Shown: piece after piece, positions 31,573-40,760 of the stretch
How positions within the stretch are numbered: position 1 is the first letter of the stretch
Layout: the number at the start of each line of letters is the position of its first letter
NCBI RefSeq assembly: GCF_024703995.1
Contig: NZ_JAMXQV010000011.1
Location: 237,491-301,490, forward strand
Source: Amycolatopsis iheyensis
Lineage (GTDB): Bacteria > Actinomycetota > Actinomycetes > Mycobacteriales > Pseudonocardiaceae
Direction: 5' to 3'
Length of the DNA stretch: 64,000 bases
Translations under genes and position numbers: made by a program
Notes under the pieces: generated by a model
What the model saw: the letters and a program-made list of their open reading frames with translations, nothing else
Told to the model about the DNA's origin: nothing
The model's database searches: none

Positions 31573-32946
31573 TCAACGCTGAGCGGACGCTCCCGTCAGG
31601 GGCTTGCCACCACCGGTGCCTTCGGTGTCGATCTCGTCCATCGGCACCTGCGACGTCTCCGGGATCTTGATGATCGGGATGATCGCGATCAGCGCCGCCG
31701 CCATCAGGTAGTACGCCGGCCAGTCCGGGTTGCCGGTGCTCTGGATCAACGCCGTCACGATGACACCGCAAGTGCCGCCGAACAGCGACGTCGAGATGTT
31801 GTAGCCGATCGCGAACGAGCCGTACCGGACGCGGGTCGGGAACATCGCCGGGAACGTCGAGCCGATCACCGCGAGCATCAGCACCAGCAGGATCGCCACG
31901 ATCAGGAACCCGACGAACAGCCAGAAGATGCTGCCGGACTGCATCAGCTTCAGCGACGGCCAGCTCAGCACCAGGAACCCGATGGCCGCGGTGAGCAGCA
32001 GCGGTTTCCGGCCGATCTTGTCGGACAGCGCGCCGAGCGGGATGATGATCGCCATCTGGAGCACTTCGACCGCGATGATGATCAGCGTCGACGTGTTGTC
32101 GTTGATCTTCAGCGTTTCGGTGAAGTACGTCGGCATCGTGGTCAGCAGCAGGTAGTCCGCCACGTTCAGCAGCAGCACGATGCCGATCAGGTTGAGGATC
32201 ATCCGCCAGTTGCGGACGAAGATCTCCTTGAGCGGCGCCTTGTGCGGCTTCTGGCCCGCGGCTTCCATCCGCCGGAACTCGGGGGTGTCCTCGAGCTTGT
32301 TCCGCAGGTAGAGCCCGATCAGGCCGAGCGGCAGCGCGACGAAGAACGGGATCCGCCAGCCCCAGGCGTCGACCTGGTCGGCCGACAGGGACAGCGTCAC
32401 GGCGAGCACCACGAGGTTGCCGAGCACGTAGCCGCCCAGCGTGCCGAGCTCCAGGAAGCTGCCGAAGAAGCCCCGGCGTTTCGTGGGTGAGTACTCGGCG
32501 ATGAACGTCGCCGCTCCGCCGTACTCACCGCCGGTGGAGAAGCCCTGGATGATCCGGAGCAGCAGGATCGCGATCGGCGCCGCGATACCCATGCTGTAGC
32601 CGCCGGAGTAGGTCGGCAGAACACCGACCAGGAAGGTGCAGCCGGACATCAGCAGGATCGTGACCGCGAGGACCTTCTTGCGGCCGATCTTGTCCCCGAG
32701 CGGGCCGAAGAACGCCCCGCCGAACGGCCGCACGATGAACCCGACCGCCAGCAGCGCGAGTGACTTCAGCACGGCGTTGCCCTCGCCGGGGAAGAACTCC
32801 GAGCCGATGCTCACCGCGATCGCGCCCGAGGTGAAGACGCCATAGTCGTACCACTCGGTGGCGTTCCCCATCGCGGACGCCCACACCGCGCGTTTTACGG
32901 TTCTCTCGTCCGCTGACGGTTTGCCCGTCGTAGCTGGTTCGCTCAT
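31573..32946 (-). CDS. MFS transporter, metabolite:H+ symporter (MHS) family
   Basis: 457 residues with 12 membrane helices. WASAMGNATEWYDYGVFTSGA, RPFGGAFFGPLGDKIGRKKVL (loop 2-3 signature) and RIIQGFSTGGEYGGAATFIAEYSP are diagnostic of ProP/KgtP/ShiA-type symporters. It imports an osmolyte, organic acid or similar with protons; the substrate cannot be fixed. It is divergent from the thioesterase gene. Confidence 0.93.
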   Translation of the reverse strand: MSEPATTGKPSADERTVKRAVWASAMGNATEWYDYGVFTSGAIAVSIGSEFFPGEGNAVLKSLALLAVGFIVRPFGGAFFGPLGDKIGRKKVLAVTILLMSGCTFLVGVLPTYSGGYSMGIAAPIAILLLRIIQGFSTGGEYGGAATFIAEYSPTKRRGFFGSFLELGTLGGYVLGNLVVLAVTLSLSADQVDAWGWRIPFFVALPLGLIGLYLRNKLEDTPEFRRMEAAGQKPHKAPLKEIFVRNWRMILNLIGIVLLLNVADYLLLTTMPTYFTETLKINDNTSTLIIIAVEVLQMAIIIPLGALSDKIGRKPLLLTAAIGFLVLSWPSLKLMQSGSIFWLFVGFLIVAILLVLMLAVIGSTFPAMFPTRVRYGSFAIGYNISTSLFGGTCGVIVTALIQSTGNPDWPAYYLMAAALIAIIPIIKIPETSQVPMDEIDTEGTGGGKPLTGASAQR

Positions 32947-33150
32947 TCCGGCGACGACCTCCTCCGTGCAGTGCCCACTACCGGGCCGTTCGAGCTCATC
33001 AGCCCAGTCTTGCCCGGTCCGGCGGGGTCGGCAGCCTGAGCCGGTAATCTTCTACGGTGGGGAACTTTCCGGCTACTGAGAGGTATACGTTGCCTGCTTA
33101 CGCCGCGGGTCGCGCGCGGGGCGGGTTTACCCGCGAGTTAACGTCAGCGC

Positions 33151-33744
33151 ATGAGTCGTGTTTCTCAACCCTGGCCGCCGGTGGCGGTGGAGCCGGCGGT
33201 GCCGCACCCGAAGGCGCCCGTGGCCGGCACCGAGCTCGGTGTGCACTTCAACGAGTGCTTCGGCTGCGGTGACGAGGCCGACGCCGGGCTGCACCTGCGC
33301 TCGACGGTCGGCGAGGGCCAGGTCGTGCACTCGCGGTTCACGGTCACCGCGGCGCACCAGGGCGCGCCCGGGCTCGCCCACGGCGGCCTGCTGGCCTGCG
33401 CGTTCGACGAGGCGCTCGGCTCGGCGGTCGGCAACCTGATGCGCCGCCCGGCGGTGACCGGCAAGCTCGAGACGGACTTCCGCCGTCCGGTCCCGGTCGG
33501 TTCGACGTTGTTCATCGAGACCCGGCTGGACGGCGTCGCCGGGCGCAAGATCTACGTCAGCGCCGACGGCCACCTCGACGCCGCGGACGGCCCGATCGCG
33601 GTCAGCGCTCGCGCGCTGTTCATCGTGGTGGCGTTCGACCACTTCAGCACCCACGGCGACCCCGAAGCGCTGGAGAAGCTGGCCGCGCAGCACGAGAAGA
33701 ACCAGCGCGAGCGCGAAGAGCGCGGCTGGGAAATCAACCCCTGA
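33151..33744 (+). CDS. PaaI-type hotdog thioesterase
   Basis: 197 residues. HFNECFGCGDEADAGLHLR is the Cys-rich opening seen in actinobacterial 4HBT/PaaI-like enzymes, and GLAHGGLLACAFDEALGSA carries the hotdog helix with the catalytic acid. A charged C-terminal helix (LEKLAAQHEKNQREREERGW) extends past the fold. It hydrolyses acyl-CoA thioesters in the cytoplasm; the substrate is unknown. Confidence 0.85.
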   Translation: MSRVSQPWPPVAVEPAVPHPKAPVAGTELGVHFNECFGCGDEADAGLHLRSTVGEGQVVHSRFTVTAAHQGAPGLAHGGLLACAFDEALGSAVGNLMRRPAVTGKLETDFRRPVPVGSTLFIETRLDGVAGRKIYVSADGHLDAADGPIAVSARALFIVVAFDHFSTHGDPEALEKLAAQHEKNQREREERGWEINP

Positions 33745-33750
33745 CCGGAG

Positions 33751-33799
33751 CTTTCATAGGGAAAGTGCCGCCCTCGAAGTGTCACTTTCCCTACGAAAG
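33751..33799. terminator. Bidirectional terminator hairpin
   Basis: CTTTCaTAGGGAAAGTG (33751-33767) pairs with CACTTTCCCTAcGAAAG (33783-33799) around 15 bases, between convergent thioesterase and pknG genes. The AGGGAAAGTG motif is probably a dispersed genomic hairpin. Confidence 0.75.
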
Positions 33800-33805
33800 T
33801 GCCGC

Positions 33806-36466
33806 TCAGGTGAGGGTGCGGGGGCGGATGGCGTTGGCCCGGTCGACGAGCTGCACACGCTCGTCGATCGTGGTCGCCAGCCGGGCCAGCGCGCGGTAGC
33901 AGCGCTCCAGCCCGAACCGCAGCTCACGCTCCTCCAGCGAACAGCCCAGCACCCGCGCGCCCGGCGTGGGTTTGCCCTGCTTGAGCCACTCGTACGACGC
34001 CTCGAGCACGCCGGCGGTGAGCCGGGTCTGGCGTTCGACGTCGAGGCGGAGCCGCTCGAGGCGGCCCGACGCGTCGAGCAGGTCGTGCTCGGTGACCGGG
34101 GTTTCGCGGCCGTTCGCCTTGGTCGCGGTCGTCTTGATCCTGATCGCCGCGACCTGCGCGTCGACGTAGTGCGTTGACGACTGCGGCACCGTTTCGAGCA
34201 CCTCGACCGCGCTGTTGCGCGCGCCCTGCGCCAGGTACACGCGTGCGAGGCCGAACGCGGCGCTCACGTAGGTGCGGTCGGTCCGCCAGACCAGCTCGTA
34301 GAACCGCGCGGCTGCGAAGTAGTCGCCGACGCCCTCGGCGCTGACGCCCAGCGCCAGCTTCGGCGCGATCTCGCCCGGCAGGTCGTCGTACACGGCCTCG
34401 AACGCGACGTGCGCGACCCGCGAGCGGCCGCCGGCCAGCTCGATCAGGCCGCGGTACCAGTCGATCCGCCAGTCGTGCGGGAAGCCGTTCTTGATCGCCA
34501 GGTACTGCGCCGCCTGCAGCTGCCGCTGCGCCTCGGCCAGCTCGCCCAGCTCGATCCGGGCGCGCACGATCCGCAGCCGCACCTCGATGGACTCGCGGGG
34601 TGCGCCGGCCAGCGCCTCGATGGCGCCACGCGGGTCGAGCGCGGTCGTCGTCGCGAGCACGCCCGCCGCCGGGTCGTCGGTGTCGACCTGCGGGATCGGC
34701 AGGCCGGCGACGACCTCGGCCGCGCCGGGCAGCGGCACGCTCTGCCCCGCCTCCGGCACCACCAGCTGGACGCCGAAGGTGCGGCTCTCCGGGCCGAACA
34801 CCGTCGACGCGCCGGGCCGCGGCTTGCCGGTGCCGAGCGCCATGATCTCGCGCAGGACGCCGGTGAGCTGGTCGGCCATCTCCTCGGCGGAGAGGAACCG
34901 GCGATCCGGGTCGGAGTGCGTCGCGCGGCGCAGGAACCGGTAGTAGGACCCGAAGAGCGCGAACAGCGGCACCGCGTCCGGGCCGGGCAGGGTCGTCTTG
35001 AACTTGCTGGTGTAGCCGGTGAACTCGAAGCTCAGCACGGCGAGCGTGCGCCCGACGGTGAACAGGTCCGACGCGATCGACGCGCCCTGCGTCGCCAGTT
35101 CCGGCGCGCTGTAGCCGGTGGTGAAGAACAGCGGGCTTTCGTAGTCGTCGATCCGGCGGACCGCGCCCAGGTCGATCAGCTTGAGCTGCTCGTTGGTCTG
35201 GATCACGTTGTCCGGCTTGAGGTCGCAGTAGAGCATGCCCTGGCTGTGCAGGTAGCCCATGGCGGGCAGGATCTCCAGCCCGTACGCGATGACCTGGCCG
35301 ATCGGCAGCGGCTCCGGCCGGCGGCTTTCCCGGTGGTGCGCCAGCGCGAGCTGCCGCAGCGACTGGCCGCCGACGTACTCCATCACGATGTAGCCGACGG
35401 TCGTCTCGCTCTGGCGGTCCGGGTGCTGGACGAAGTTGTGGATCTTGACGATGTTCGGGTGCTCGACCTCGGCCAGGAACCGCTGCTCGTTGGCCGCGGC
35501 GGCCAGCGCCGTCGGGTCACCGGAGTCGATCAGTCCTTTGAGGACGACCCAGCGGTCGCTGACGTTGTGGTCCTGGGCCAGGTAGATCCAGCCGAGGCCA
35601 CCGTAGGCGAGCGCGCCGAGCACTTCGTACTGGCCGCCGACGAGCTCGTTCGGCTGCAGCTTCGGCAGGAACGAGTACGGCGTGCCGCAGTTGTCGCACT
35701 TCCCTTCCGCCGCACCGGGATTGCCGTCCTGGCCGCGGCCGACCTTCGCGGCGCACTTGCCGCAGAAGCGCTTTTCCTCCGACACCATCGGGTTCGCGAG
35801 CACCGCCGACGCGGGGTCGCGCGCGGGCACCGGCGGGACTTCGACCAGCCCGGCGCCGAGCCGGCCGCGCCGCGAGCGCGAAGTGCGGGACGACGTCCGC
35901 CGCGAGGTGCCGGGGAACGAGCTGGATCCGGACGACGAGCCGCTGCCCGTTCCCGTCCCGGTTCCGGTGCCGGTGTGGCGGCCTTCGCTGGGCCGCTCGG
36001 GCAGCACGCTTTCGGTGCCCGGGTCCGGCAACGGCAGGCCCGGCCCGCTGTCCGGGCGGGGCGCCGGCGGCATGATGCTCTGGGTTTCCGGCGCGGGCGC
36101 GGCGAGCACGCTCGTCGGCTGCGGCGCGTTCGGGTCCGGGCGCACCACCTGCGTCGCCGGCGAAACCGCCTGGACCGGCGGGGTCACCGGGTTGATGCTG
36201 CCCGGCGGCCGGGTGGGGTCTTCCGCGCCGGGGATCGGCGGGCGAGCGGGCTGGCCGCGCGGCGGTGTCGGCGGGCGGCGCACGGGCGCGTGGAAGACCG
36301 TCTCCTGCCCGCCGGACGGATCACCGTCGTCGAGGCGGCCGGAGATCGACGGCTCCGGCGTCTCCCACCGCACCGGTGGGGGCGGCTGCCAGCTCGGCGC
36401 CGGCGGTTGCTGCTGCTGCTGGTCGTCCGGCGCGGCGTGCCGAGGACGGCGCGGCTCCTCCGACAC
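33806..36466 (-). CDS. pknG: Serine/threonine protein kinase PknG
   Basis: 886 residues. A long Pro-rich N-terminal extension (~1-230) precedes a rubredoxin-like metal site (FCGKCAAKVG and CDNCGTPYSFLPKL, about 234-275). The kinase domain (~280-540) has YCDLKPDNVIQ and LIDLGAVRRI, and a C-terminal TPR region follows. This is the exact PknG architecture. In mycobacteria and corynebacteria PknG phosphorylates OdhI/GarA and so controls 2-oxoglutarate flux in response to glutamate/aspartate. The genomic order pknG after glnH and glnX supports it. The N-terminal extension is longer than in M. tuberculosis PknG (750 residues). Confidence 0.97.
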   Translation of the reverse strand: MSEEPRRPRHAAPDDQQQQQPPAPSWQPPPPVRWETPEPSISGRLDDGDPSGGQETVFHAPVRRPPTPPRGQPARPPIPGAEDPTRPPGSINPVTPPVQAVSPATQVVRPDPNAPQPTSVLAAPAPETQSIMPPAPRPDSGPGLPLPDPGTESVLPERPSEGRHTGTGTGTGTGSGSSSGSSSFPGTSRRTSSRTSRSRRGRLGAGLVEVPPVPARDPASAVLANPMVSEEKRFCGKCAAKVGRGQDGNPGAAEGKCDNCGTPYSFLPKLQPNELVGGQYEVLGALAYGGLGWIYLAQDHNVSDRWVVLKGLIDSGDPTALAAAANEQRFLAEVEHPNIVKIHNFVQHPDRQSETTVGYIVMEYVGGQSLRQLALAHHRESRRPEPLPIGQVIAYGLEILPAMGYLHSQGMLYCDLKPDNVIQTNEQLKLIDLGAVRRIDDYESPLFFTTGYSAPELATQGASIASDLFTVGRTLAVLSFEFTGYTSKFKTTLPGPDAVPLFALFGSYYRFLRRATHSDPDRRFLSAEEMADQLTGVLREIMALGTGKPRPGASTVFGPESRTFGVQLVVPEAGQSVPLPGAAEVVAGLPIPQVDTDDPAAGVLATTTALDPRGAIEALAGAPRESIEVRLRIVRARIELGELAEAQRQLQAAQYLAIKNGFPHDWRIDWYRGLIELAGGRSRVAHVAFEAVYDDLPGEIAPKLALGVSAEGVGDYFAAARFYELVWRTDRTYVSAAFGLARVYLAQGARNSAVEVLETVPQSSTHYVDAQVAAIRIKTTATKANGRETPVTEHDLLDASGRLERLRLDVERQTRLTAGVLEASYEWLKQGKPTPGARVLGCSLEERELRFGLERCYRALARLATTIDERVQLVDRANAIRPRTLT

Positions 36467-36509
36467 TGCTACCTCCCAGACCCCGACGACGTGCGGGGTT
36501 CGATCCTAG

Positions 36510-37481
36510 TCACTGGTACACCGGCGACGGCGGGCTCGCGGCGCCCAGCGAAGGCTCGACCCAGCGGCGGTAGCTGTCCTGCCAGGCGCCGCCGTTGCGG
36601 ACGTTGTCGAGCACGGCGTTGACGAAGCGGACCATGTCCTCGTTGTCCTTCGGCACGCCGATGCCGTAGTTCTCCTCGGTGAACTGGCCGCCGACGACCT
36701 GCAGCGTCGGGTCCTGCGCGGCCATCCCGGCGAGGATGGTGTCGTCGGTCGACACCGCGTCGACCTGGCCCTGCTGGAGCATCACCAGGCAGTCCGACCA
36801 GTTGTCCACCGTGATCGCCACCGGCTTCGCCGGGTCCGTCGCGATCTTCGCCGCGGACGTCGACTTCTTCGCCGCGCAGATCTTCTTGCCGCTCAGGTCG
36901 GCCAGCTTGGTCGCCTTCGACTCCTTGGTGACCAGGATCCGCTGCCCCGCCTTGTAGTAGACGGACGAGAACTGCACGTTCTTCTTGCGCGCGCAGGTGA
37001 TGCTGAAGGTCCGGACCACAATGTCGACCTGGTGCTTCTCCAGGACTTCCTCGCGCTGCCCCGACGTGATCGCGCGGAACTGCACGTGGCCTTCCGGCGA
37101 GCCGAAGATCGCGCGCGCGATCTCGTTGACCATGTCGATGTCGAAGCCCTCGAGGTTGCCCGAGGTGGGGTTGCGGAAGCCGAAGAGGTAGGTGGTCTGG
37201 TCGACGCCGGCGATCAGCTTCCCGCGGCGCTTGATGTCGCCCATGGTGGAGCTGTCGGGGACGTTCGTGCTGCTCGGCGAGAGGCTGGCCAGCGGGTTGC
37301 AGCTGGTGTCGGCGCCGCCGCCGGCGCTCGAGTCCGGCCCGCCGACGTGCGCGGGCTGCGGCCAGGCCGCGTTGCTGACCGGCGCCGGGTCCATCGGCTT
37401 GCCGGGACTGCCGCAGGACGCCGCCAGCAGCGCGACGAACGCCAGCACGCCCGCCCGGACGGTGTTTCGCCGCCTGCTCAC
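36510..37481 (-). CDS. glnH: GlnH: amino-acid-binding sensor lipoprotein
   Basis: 323 residues. Lipoprotein signal (LAFVALLAASC), then a class 3 solute-binding domain (GKLIAGVDQTTYLFGFRNPTSGNLEGFDIDMVNEIARAIF; DAVSTDDTILAGMA; NYGIGVPKDNEDMVRFVNAVL). In the glnX-glnH-pknG pathway it binds glutamate/aspartate outside the cell and signals through GlnX. GTG 37481 overlaps the glnX stop (GTGA). No ABC permease is adjacent, consistent with a sensor role. Confidence 0.95.
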   Translation of the reverse strand: MSRRRNTVRAGVLAFVALLAASCGSPGKPMDPAPVSNAAWPQPAHVGGPDSSAGGGADTSCNPLASLSPSSTNVPDSSTMGDIKRRGKLIAGVDQTTYLFGFRNPTSGNLEGFDIDMVNEIARAIFGSPEGHVQFRAITSGQREEVLEKHQVDIVVRTFSITCARKKNVQFSSVYYKAGQRILVTKESKATKLADLSGKKICAAKKSTSAAKIATDPAKPVAITVDNWSDCLVMLQQGQVDAVSTDDTILAGMAAQDPTLQVVGGQFTEENYGIGVPKDNEDMVRFVNAVLDNVRNGGAWQDSYRRWVEPSLGAASPPSPVYQ

Positions 37482-38884
37482 CGGTACTCCCTCAGTCGCT
37501 CGCGGATTCCCATGGTGACGCCCGCCGCGGCGACGATCGCCAGCACGGCCAGGCCGGGCGCGAGGAGCGTCAGCGCGCGGTCGCCGTTGTGGGTGTCGTC
37601 GAGGAAGTCCTGCCGGCCGACGTCGATGGCCGCCTGGAGGCTGTCGTCGAGCCGCCGGAACGCCGGCGCCGAGCCGCCCTGCTTGTCCTCCAGGACGGCG
37701 GAGTCGACGGCTTCCTGGTACTGGCCCGCGTTGTCCTGGCCGCGGACGCCCGCGTGCGCCTTGATCCAGTCGTTCGCGGCCTTCGTGGCGTCGGCGACCT
37801 TCGCGGCGCCTTCGCCGTCGGTGATCAGACCGCGGGCTTCGCCGAGCAGGCCGCCTTGGCCGTCCTCACCGAGCATCTGGACGGCGTTGGCGCCGAAGTC
37901 CCGCTCGTAGGCCGCGCCGTCGCCGCGCGCGACCAGGGTCAGCGTCTCGTCGGCGCGGGCCTGCAGCGCGGCGATCCGCGCGCGGACCAGCACGTCGACG
38001 CGGTGGGAGCCGTCGTCCTGGCCGCTGCCGACCAGGCTGCCCTGCACGATGAGCGCGACCGCGCCCCACAGCAGCGAAAGCACGACGGCGACCGTGGCGA
38101 CGACGAGCCCGACGTTGAGCAGCCGGTTGGTGCGCCGGGTCAGGTAGACCTGCGCGACGACGAGCGCGGCGAGCAGCGCGAGGACGAGGATCGTGGCGAG
38201 CCACGGGAAACCGGTCGCGCTGTCCTGCTCGTCGATCAGCCGCGCGGTGTCGACGCGGTAGAGGTCCTGCGCGGCGGGCAGGATCTTGGCTCGCATGAGT
38301 TCGGACGCTTCGCGGAGGTAGGACGCGCCGACCGGATAGCCGAGGCGGTTGTTCGCCCGCGCGGTTTCGACGAGCCCGGTGTAGACGGGCAGCTGCTGGT
38401 TCAGGACGTCGACCGGGCCGGACGCGGCGGCGACGTCGGAGGAGTCGGAGGCCGACTTCGCGAGCGCGGCGCCGGCTTCGGCGATGTCACGCTCGTAGCG
38501 CTGCCGCAGCTCTGCCGGCTCGGTGCCGATGGAGAGGAACGCGCTGGCCGCGGTCGCGTCGGCGTCCGAGAGCGAGCGGTAGACCTGCTGGGAGGCGGCG
38601 GCGAGCGGTTCGCGGTGGTCGATGACGCCGCTGATCGTGTCGTCGCGGTCCTGCACCGACAGCGTCGCGACCAGCCCGGCGACCAGCGCCAGCAGCACGA
38701 GCCCGACGGCGATCACGGTGAGCCGGCCCGGGGTGGTCGCGGCGGACCGGACGACCGCGCGGACGCCCTGTCCGGGCAGGTCGAGCAGCCCCAGCAGGCC
38801 GCTGCGGCCCCCGCCGCGGTCCGGGCCATCCGGTGGCGCCGGTGCGGGCGCCGAGGGACCCGGGGCCGTCGCAGTGCTGGTCAT
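37478..38884 (-). CDS. glnX: GlnX: membrane signal transducer upstream of PknG
   Basis: 468 residues with four membrane helices: near 54-76 (LTVIAVGLVLLALVAGLVATL), two in the middle (WLATILVLALLAALVVAQVYL; GLVVATVAVVLSLLWGAVALIV) and one at the end (LLAPGLAVLAIVAAAGVTMGI). The extracytoplasmic helical loops between them resemble chemoreceptor-type four-helix bundles. ATG 38884 has a GGGGAGGA site and is preferred to a longer upstream version. It passes the GlnH signal to PknG. Confidence 0.92.
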   Translation of the reverse strand: MTSTATAPGPSAPAPAPPDGPDRGGGRSGLLGLLDLPGQGVRAVVRSAATTPGRLTVIAVGLVLLALVAGLVATLSVQDRDDTISGVIDHREPLAAASQQVYRSLSDADATAASAFLSIGTEPAELRQRYERDIAEAGAALAKSASDSSDVAAASGPVDVLNQQLPVYTGLVETARANNRLGYPVGASYLREASELMRAKILPAAQDLYRVDTARLIDEQDSATGFPWLATILVLALLAALVVAQVYLTRRTNRLLNVGLVVATVAVVLSLLWGAVALIVQGSLVGSGQDDGSHRVDVLVRARIAALQARADETLTLVARGDGAAYERDFGANAVQMLGEDGQGGLLGEARGLITDGEGAAKVADATKAANDWIKAHAGVRGQDNAGQYQEAVDSAVLEDKQGGSAPAFRRLDDSLQAAIDVGRQDFLDDTHNGDRALTLLAPGLAVLAIVAAAGVTMGIRERLREYR

Positions 38885-38978
38885 CCCCGATTCCTCCCCA
38901 AAAGACTTCCCCGCAGAAGGTAGCCGAGTCGCCGCGCGCGCGGTGACCGGCACCGCCCGCCGTCATCAGCACGTGATC

Positions 38979-39611
38979 TCACAGCCGGTGCGTCAAGGCG
39001 TATCTGACGGCTTCGGCGCGGTGGCGGGCGCCGATCTTCGCGAACGAGTTGTTGATGTGCGTTTTGACCGTCGCTTCCCCGATGTACAGCTCGGCCGCGA
39101 TCTCCTGGTTCGTCAGCCCGCGGGCCACCAACGCGAGCACTTCGGCTTCGCGGGCGGTCAAGCCGTCGGGCCGCTCCGCCGTGCTCTTCGGCGGGGCGGC
39201 GAGCGCCTCGACCAGCCGGTCGGAGACTTCGGCGGTGAACATCGCCTGGCCGGCGGCGGCCGAGCGCAGCGCGGCGGCGATCTCCGCGCGGCCGGCGTTC
39301 TTGGTCAGGTAGCCGCGGGCGCCGGCCCGCAGGGCGTCGGCGATCGACGCGTCGTCGGCGTAGGTCGTCAGGACGACGACGGCGGTGCCGGGGTGGTCCT
39401 GCCGGATCCGGCGGGTGGCGGCGACGCCGTCGAGGCCCGGCATGCGCAGGTCCATCAGCACGACGTCGGCGGGGTGGCAGGCCAGCGTTTCGACGGCTTC
39501 GAAGCCGTTGCCCGCCGAGCCGACCACGTCGACGTCGTCGAGCAACCCGAGCAGCGCGACGAGTCCCTCGCGCACCGCCTGCTGGTCGTCGGCCACGACC
39601 ACCCTGATCAA
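38979..39611 (-). CDS. NarL/LuxR-family response regulator
   Basis: 210 residues. The receiver domain has the phosphoacceptor Asp54 in VVLMDLRMPG, acidic pair ADDQQ near 8-9, and Lys in LTKNAG; the C-terminal LuxR HTH reads LTAREAEVLALVARGLTNQEIAAELYIGEATVKTHINNSFAKIGARHR. The start is TTG 39611 overlapping the kinase stop (TTGA), with GGAGG 8 bases upstream. It pairs with the kinase at 39608; the signal is unknown. Confidence 0.93.
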   Translation of the reverse strand: MIRVVVADDQQAVREGLVALLGLLDDVDVVGSAGNGFEAVETLACHPADVVLMDLRMPGLDGVAATRRIRQDHPGTAVVVLTTYADDASIADALRAGARGYLTKNAGRAEIAAALRSAAAGQAMFTAEVSDRLVEALAAPPKSTAERPDGLTAREAEVLALVARGLTNQEIAAELYIGEATVKTHINNSFAKIGARHRAEAVRYALTHRL

Positions 39612-40744
39612 CTCCGCACCTCCGCGAGCACCCGCCAGTGGCCGTCTTCCGGGCCGGATTCCAGCGTGCCACCGGCGAGGGCCAGACGCTCGCGCATTCC
39701 GGCCAGGCCGAAACCTTCACCTGTCCGAGTGAATTCGCCGAGCGCGTTGCGAACGTCGAGCCGGACGACGCCGGGCTCGTGGCTCAGCCGCATCCGGATG
39801 TCCTCCCCTGGCGCGTGCTTCCCCGCGTTCGTCAGTGCTTCACGCGCGATGCCCACGAGCGCGACGACGACCGCGGACGGCAGCGGCTCGGGCTCGCCTT
39901 CGGCGGCGAAGCTCACCGAAACCCCGTGGTCGGTGGCGTGCTCGGCGGCCGCGGCGGCGAGGGCGTCGGCCAGTGGCCGGATGTCCTGGCGGAGCGCGGT
40001 GACGGCGTTGCGGGCTTCGACGAGCCCGTCCGCGGCGAGCCGCCGCGACCGCCGGACGGACTTCAGCGCACCGTCCACATCGGACCGTTCGGCGAGCAGC
40101 GCCTCGGCCAGTTCGAGCTGGACCCCCAGCGCGCCCAGGGAATGCGCCAGGACGTCGTGGATCTCGCGCGCGATCCGGGTGCGTTCGTCGAGCGCGGCGG
40201 CACGCGCGTGCTCGGCCTGCGCGAACCGGGTCTGTTCGAGCAGCGCCTCGGCTTGCCGCGCCTGGACTTCGTACTGGCGGCGGTTGAGCCCGATCAGCAC
40301 GAGCAGCAGCATCACGCCGGCGTCGGAGAGCGCGTCGGGGAGGGAGTCGCCGACGAGCAGGTGCGAGCCGACCGCGAGCACGACGTCGAGCAGGCCGATC
40401 CCGAGGATCGCGCCGACGCCGACCGAGGTGAGCGTGGCGAGCCGGCCCAGCGCGATCACCGAGAGCACGATCGCGCTCGAGTCCCCGGCCCAGCCGACTA
40501 TCGCCGCGGGCAGGGTGCTCGCCACCGCCAGCAGCGCCGCGGCCGTCTTCGGCAGCCGGGACGCGAGGACGACGAACCCGAGCCAGCACGCGCTCGAGAC
40601 GCCGTACGCGGCCCAGATGCGCGGGTCCGGCTCGTGCGCGGTCAGCAGCGTCGCGGCGACGAAGAGCGTGCCGAGCAGCTGCACCACCAGCCAGCTCGGG
40701 GCGATGGTGTCCGGCAGCGCGGGGCGTTTCGGCACGCCGTCCAT
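39608..40744 (-). CDS. Sensor histidine kinase (HPK7 / NarX-like)
   Basis: 378 residues. About five membrane helices fill residues 15-155, then a HisKA_3 dimerisation region with phosphoacceptor His196 (RIAREIHDVLAHSLGALGVQLELA) and an HATPase domain (AREALTNAGKHA, GEGFGLAGMRERL). No large extracytoplasmic loop is present, so it likely senses membrane or intramembrane cues. It is translationally coupled to the response regulator. Confidence 0.93.
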   Translation of the reverse strand: MDGVPKRPALPDTIAPSWLVVQLLGTLFVAATLLTAHEPDPRIWAAYGVSSACWLGFVVLASRLPKTAAALLAVASTLPAAIVGWAGDSSAIVLSVIALGRLATLTSVGVGAILGIGLLDVVLAVGSHLLVGDSLPDALSDAGVMLLLVLIGLNRRQYEVQARQAEALLEQTRFAQAEHARAAALDERTRIAREIHDVLAHSLGALGVQLELAEALLAERSDVDGALKSVRRSRRLAADGLVEARNAVTALRQDIRPLADALAAAAAEHATDHGVSVSFAAEGEPEPLPSAVVVALVGIAREALTNAGKHAPGEDIRMRLSHEPGVVRLDVRNALGEFTRTGEGFGLAGMRERLALAGGTLESGPEDGHWRVLAEVRS

Positions 40745-40760
40745 CTTCCCCGTGGCCGGC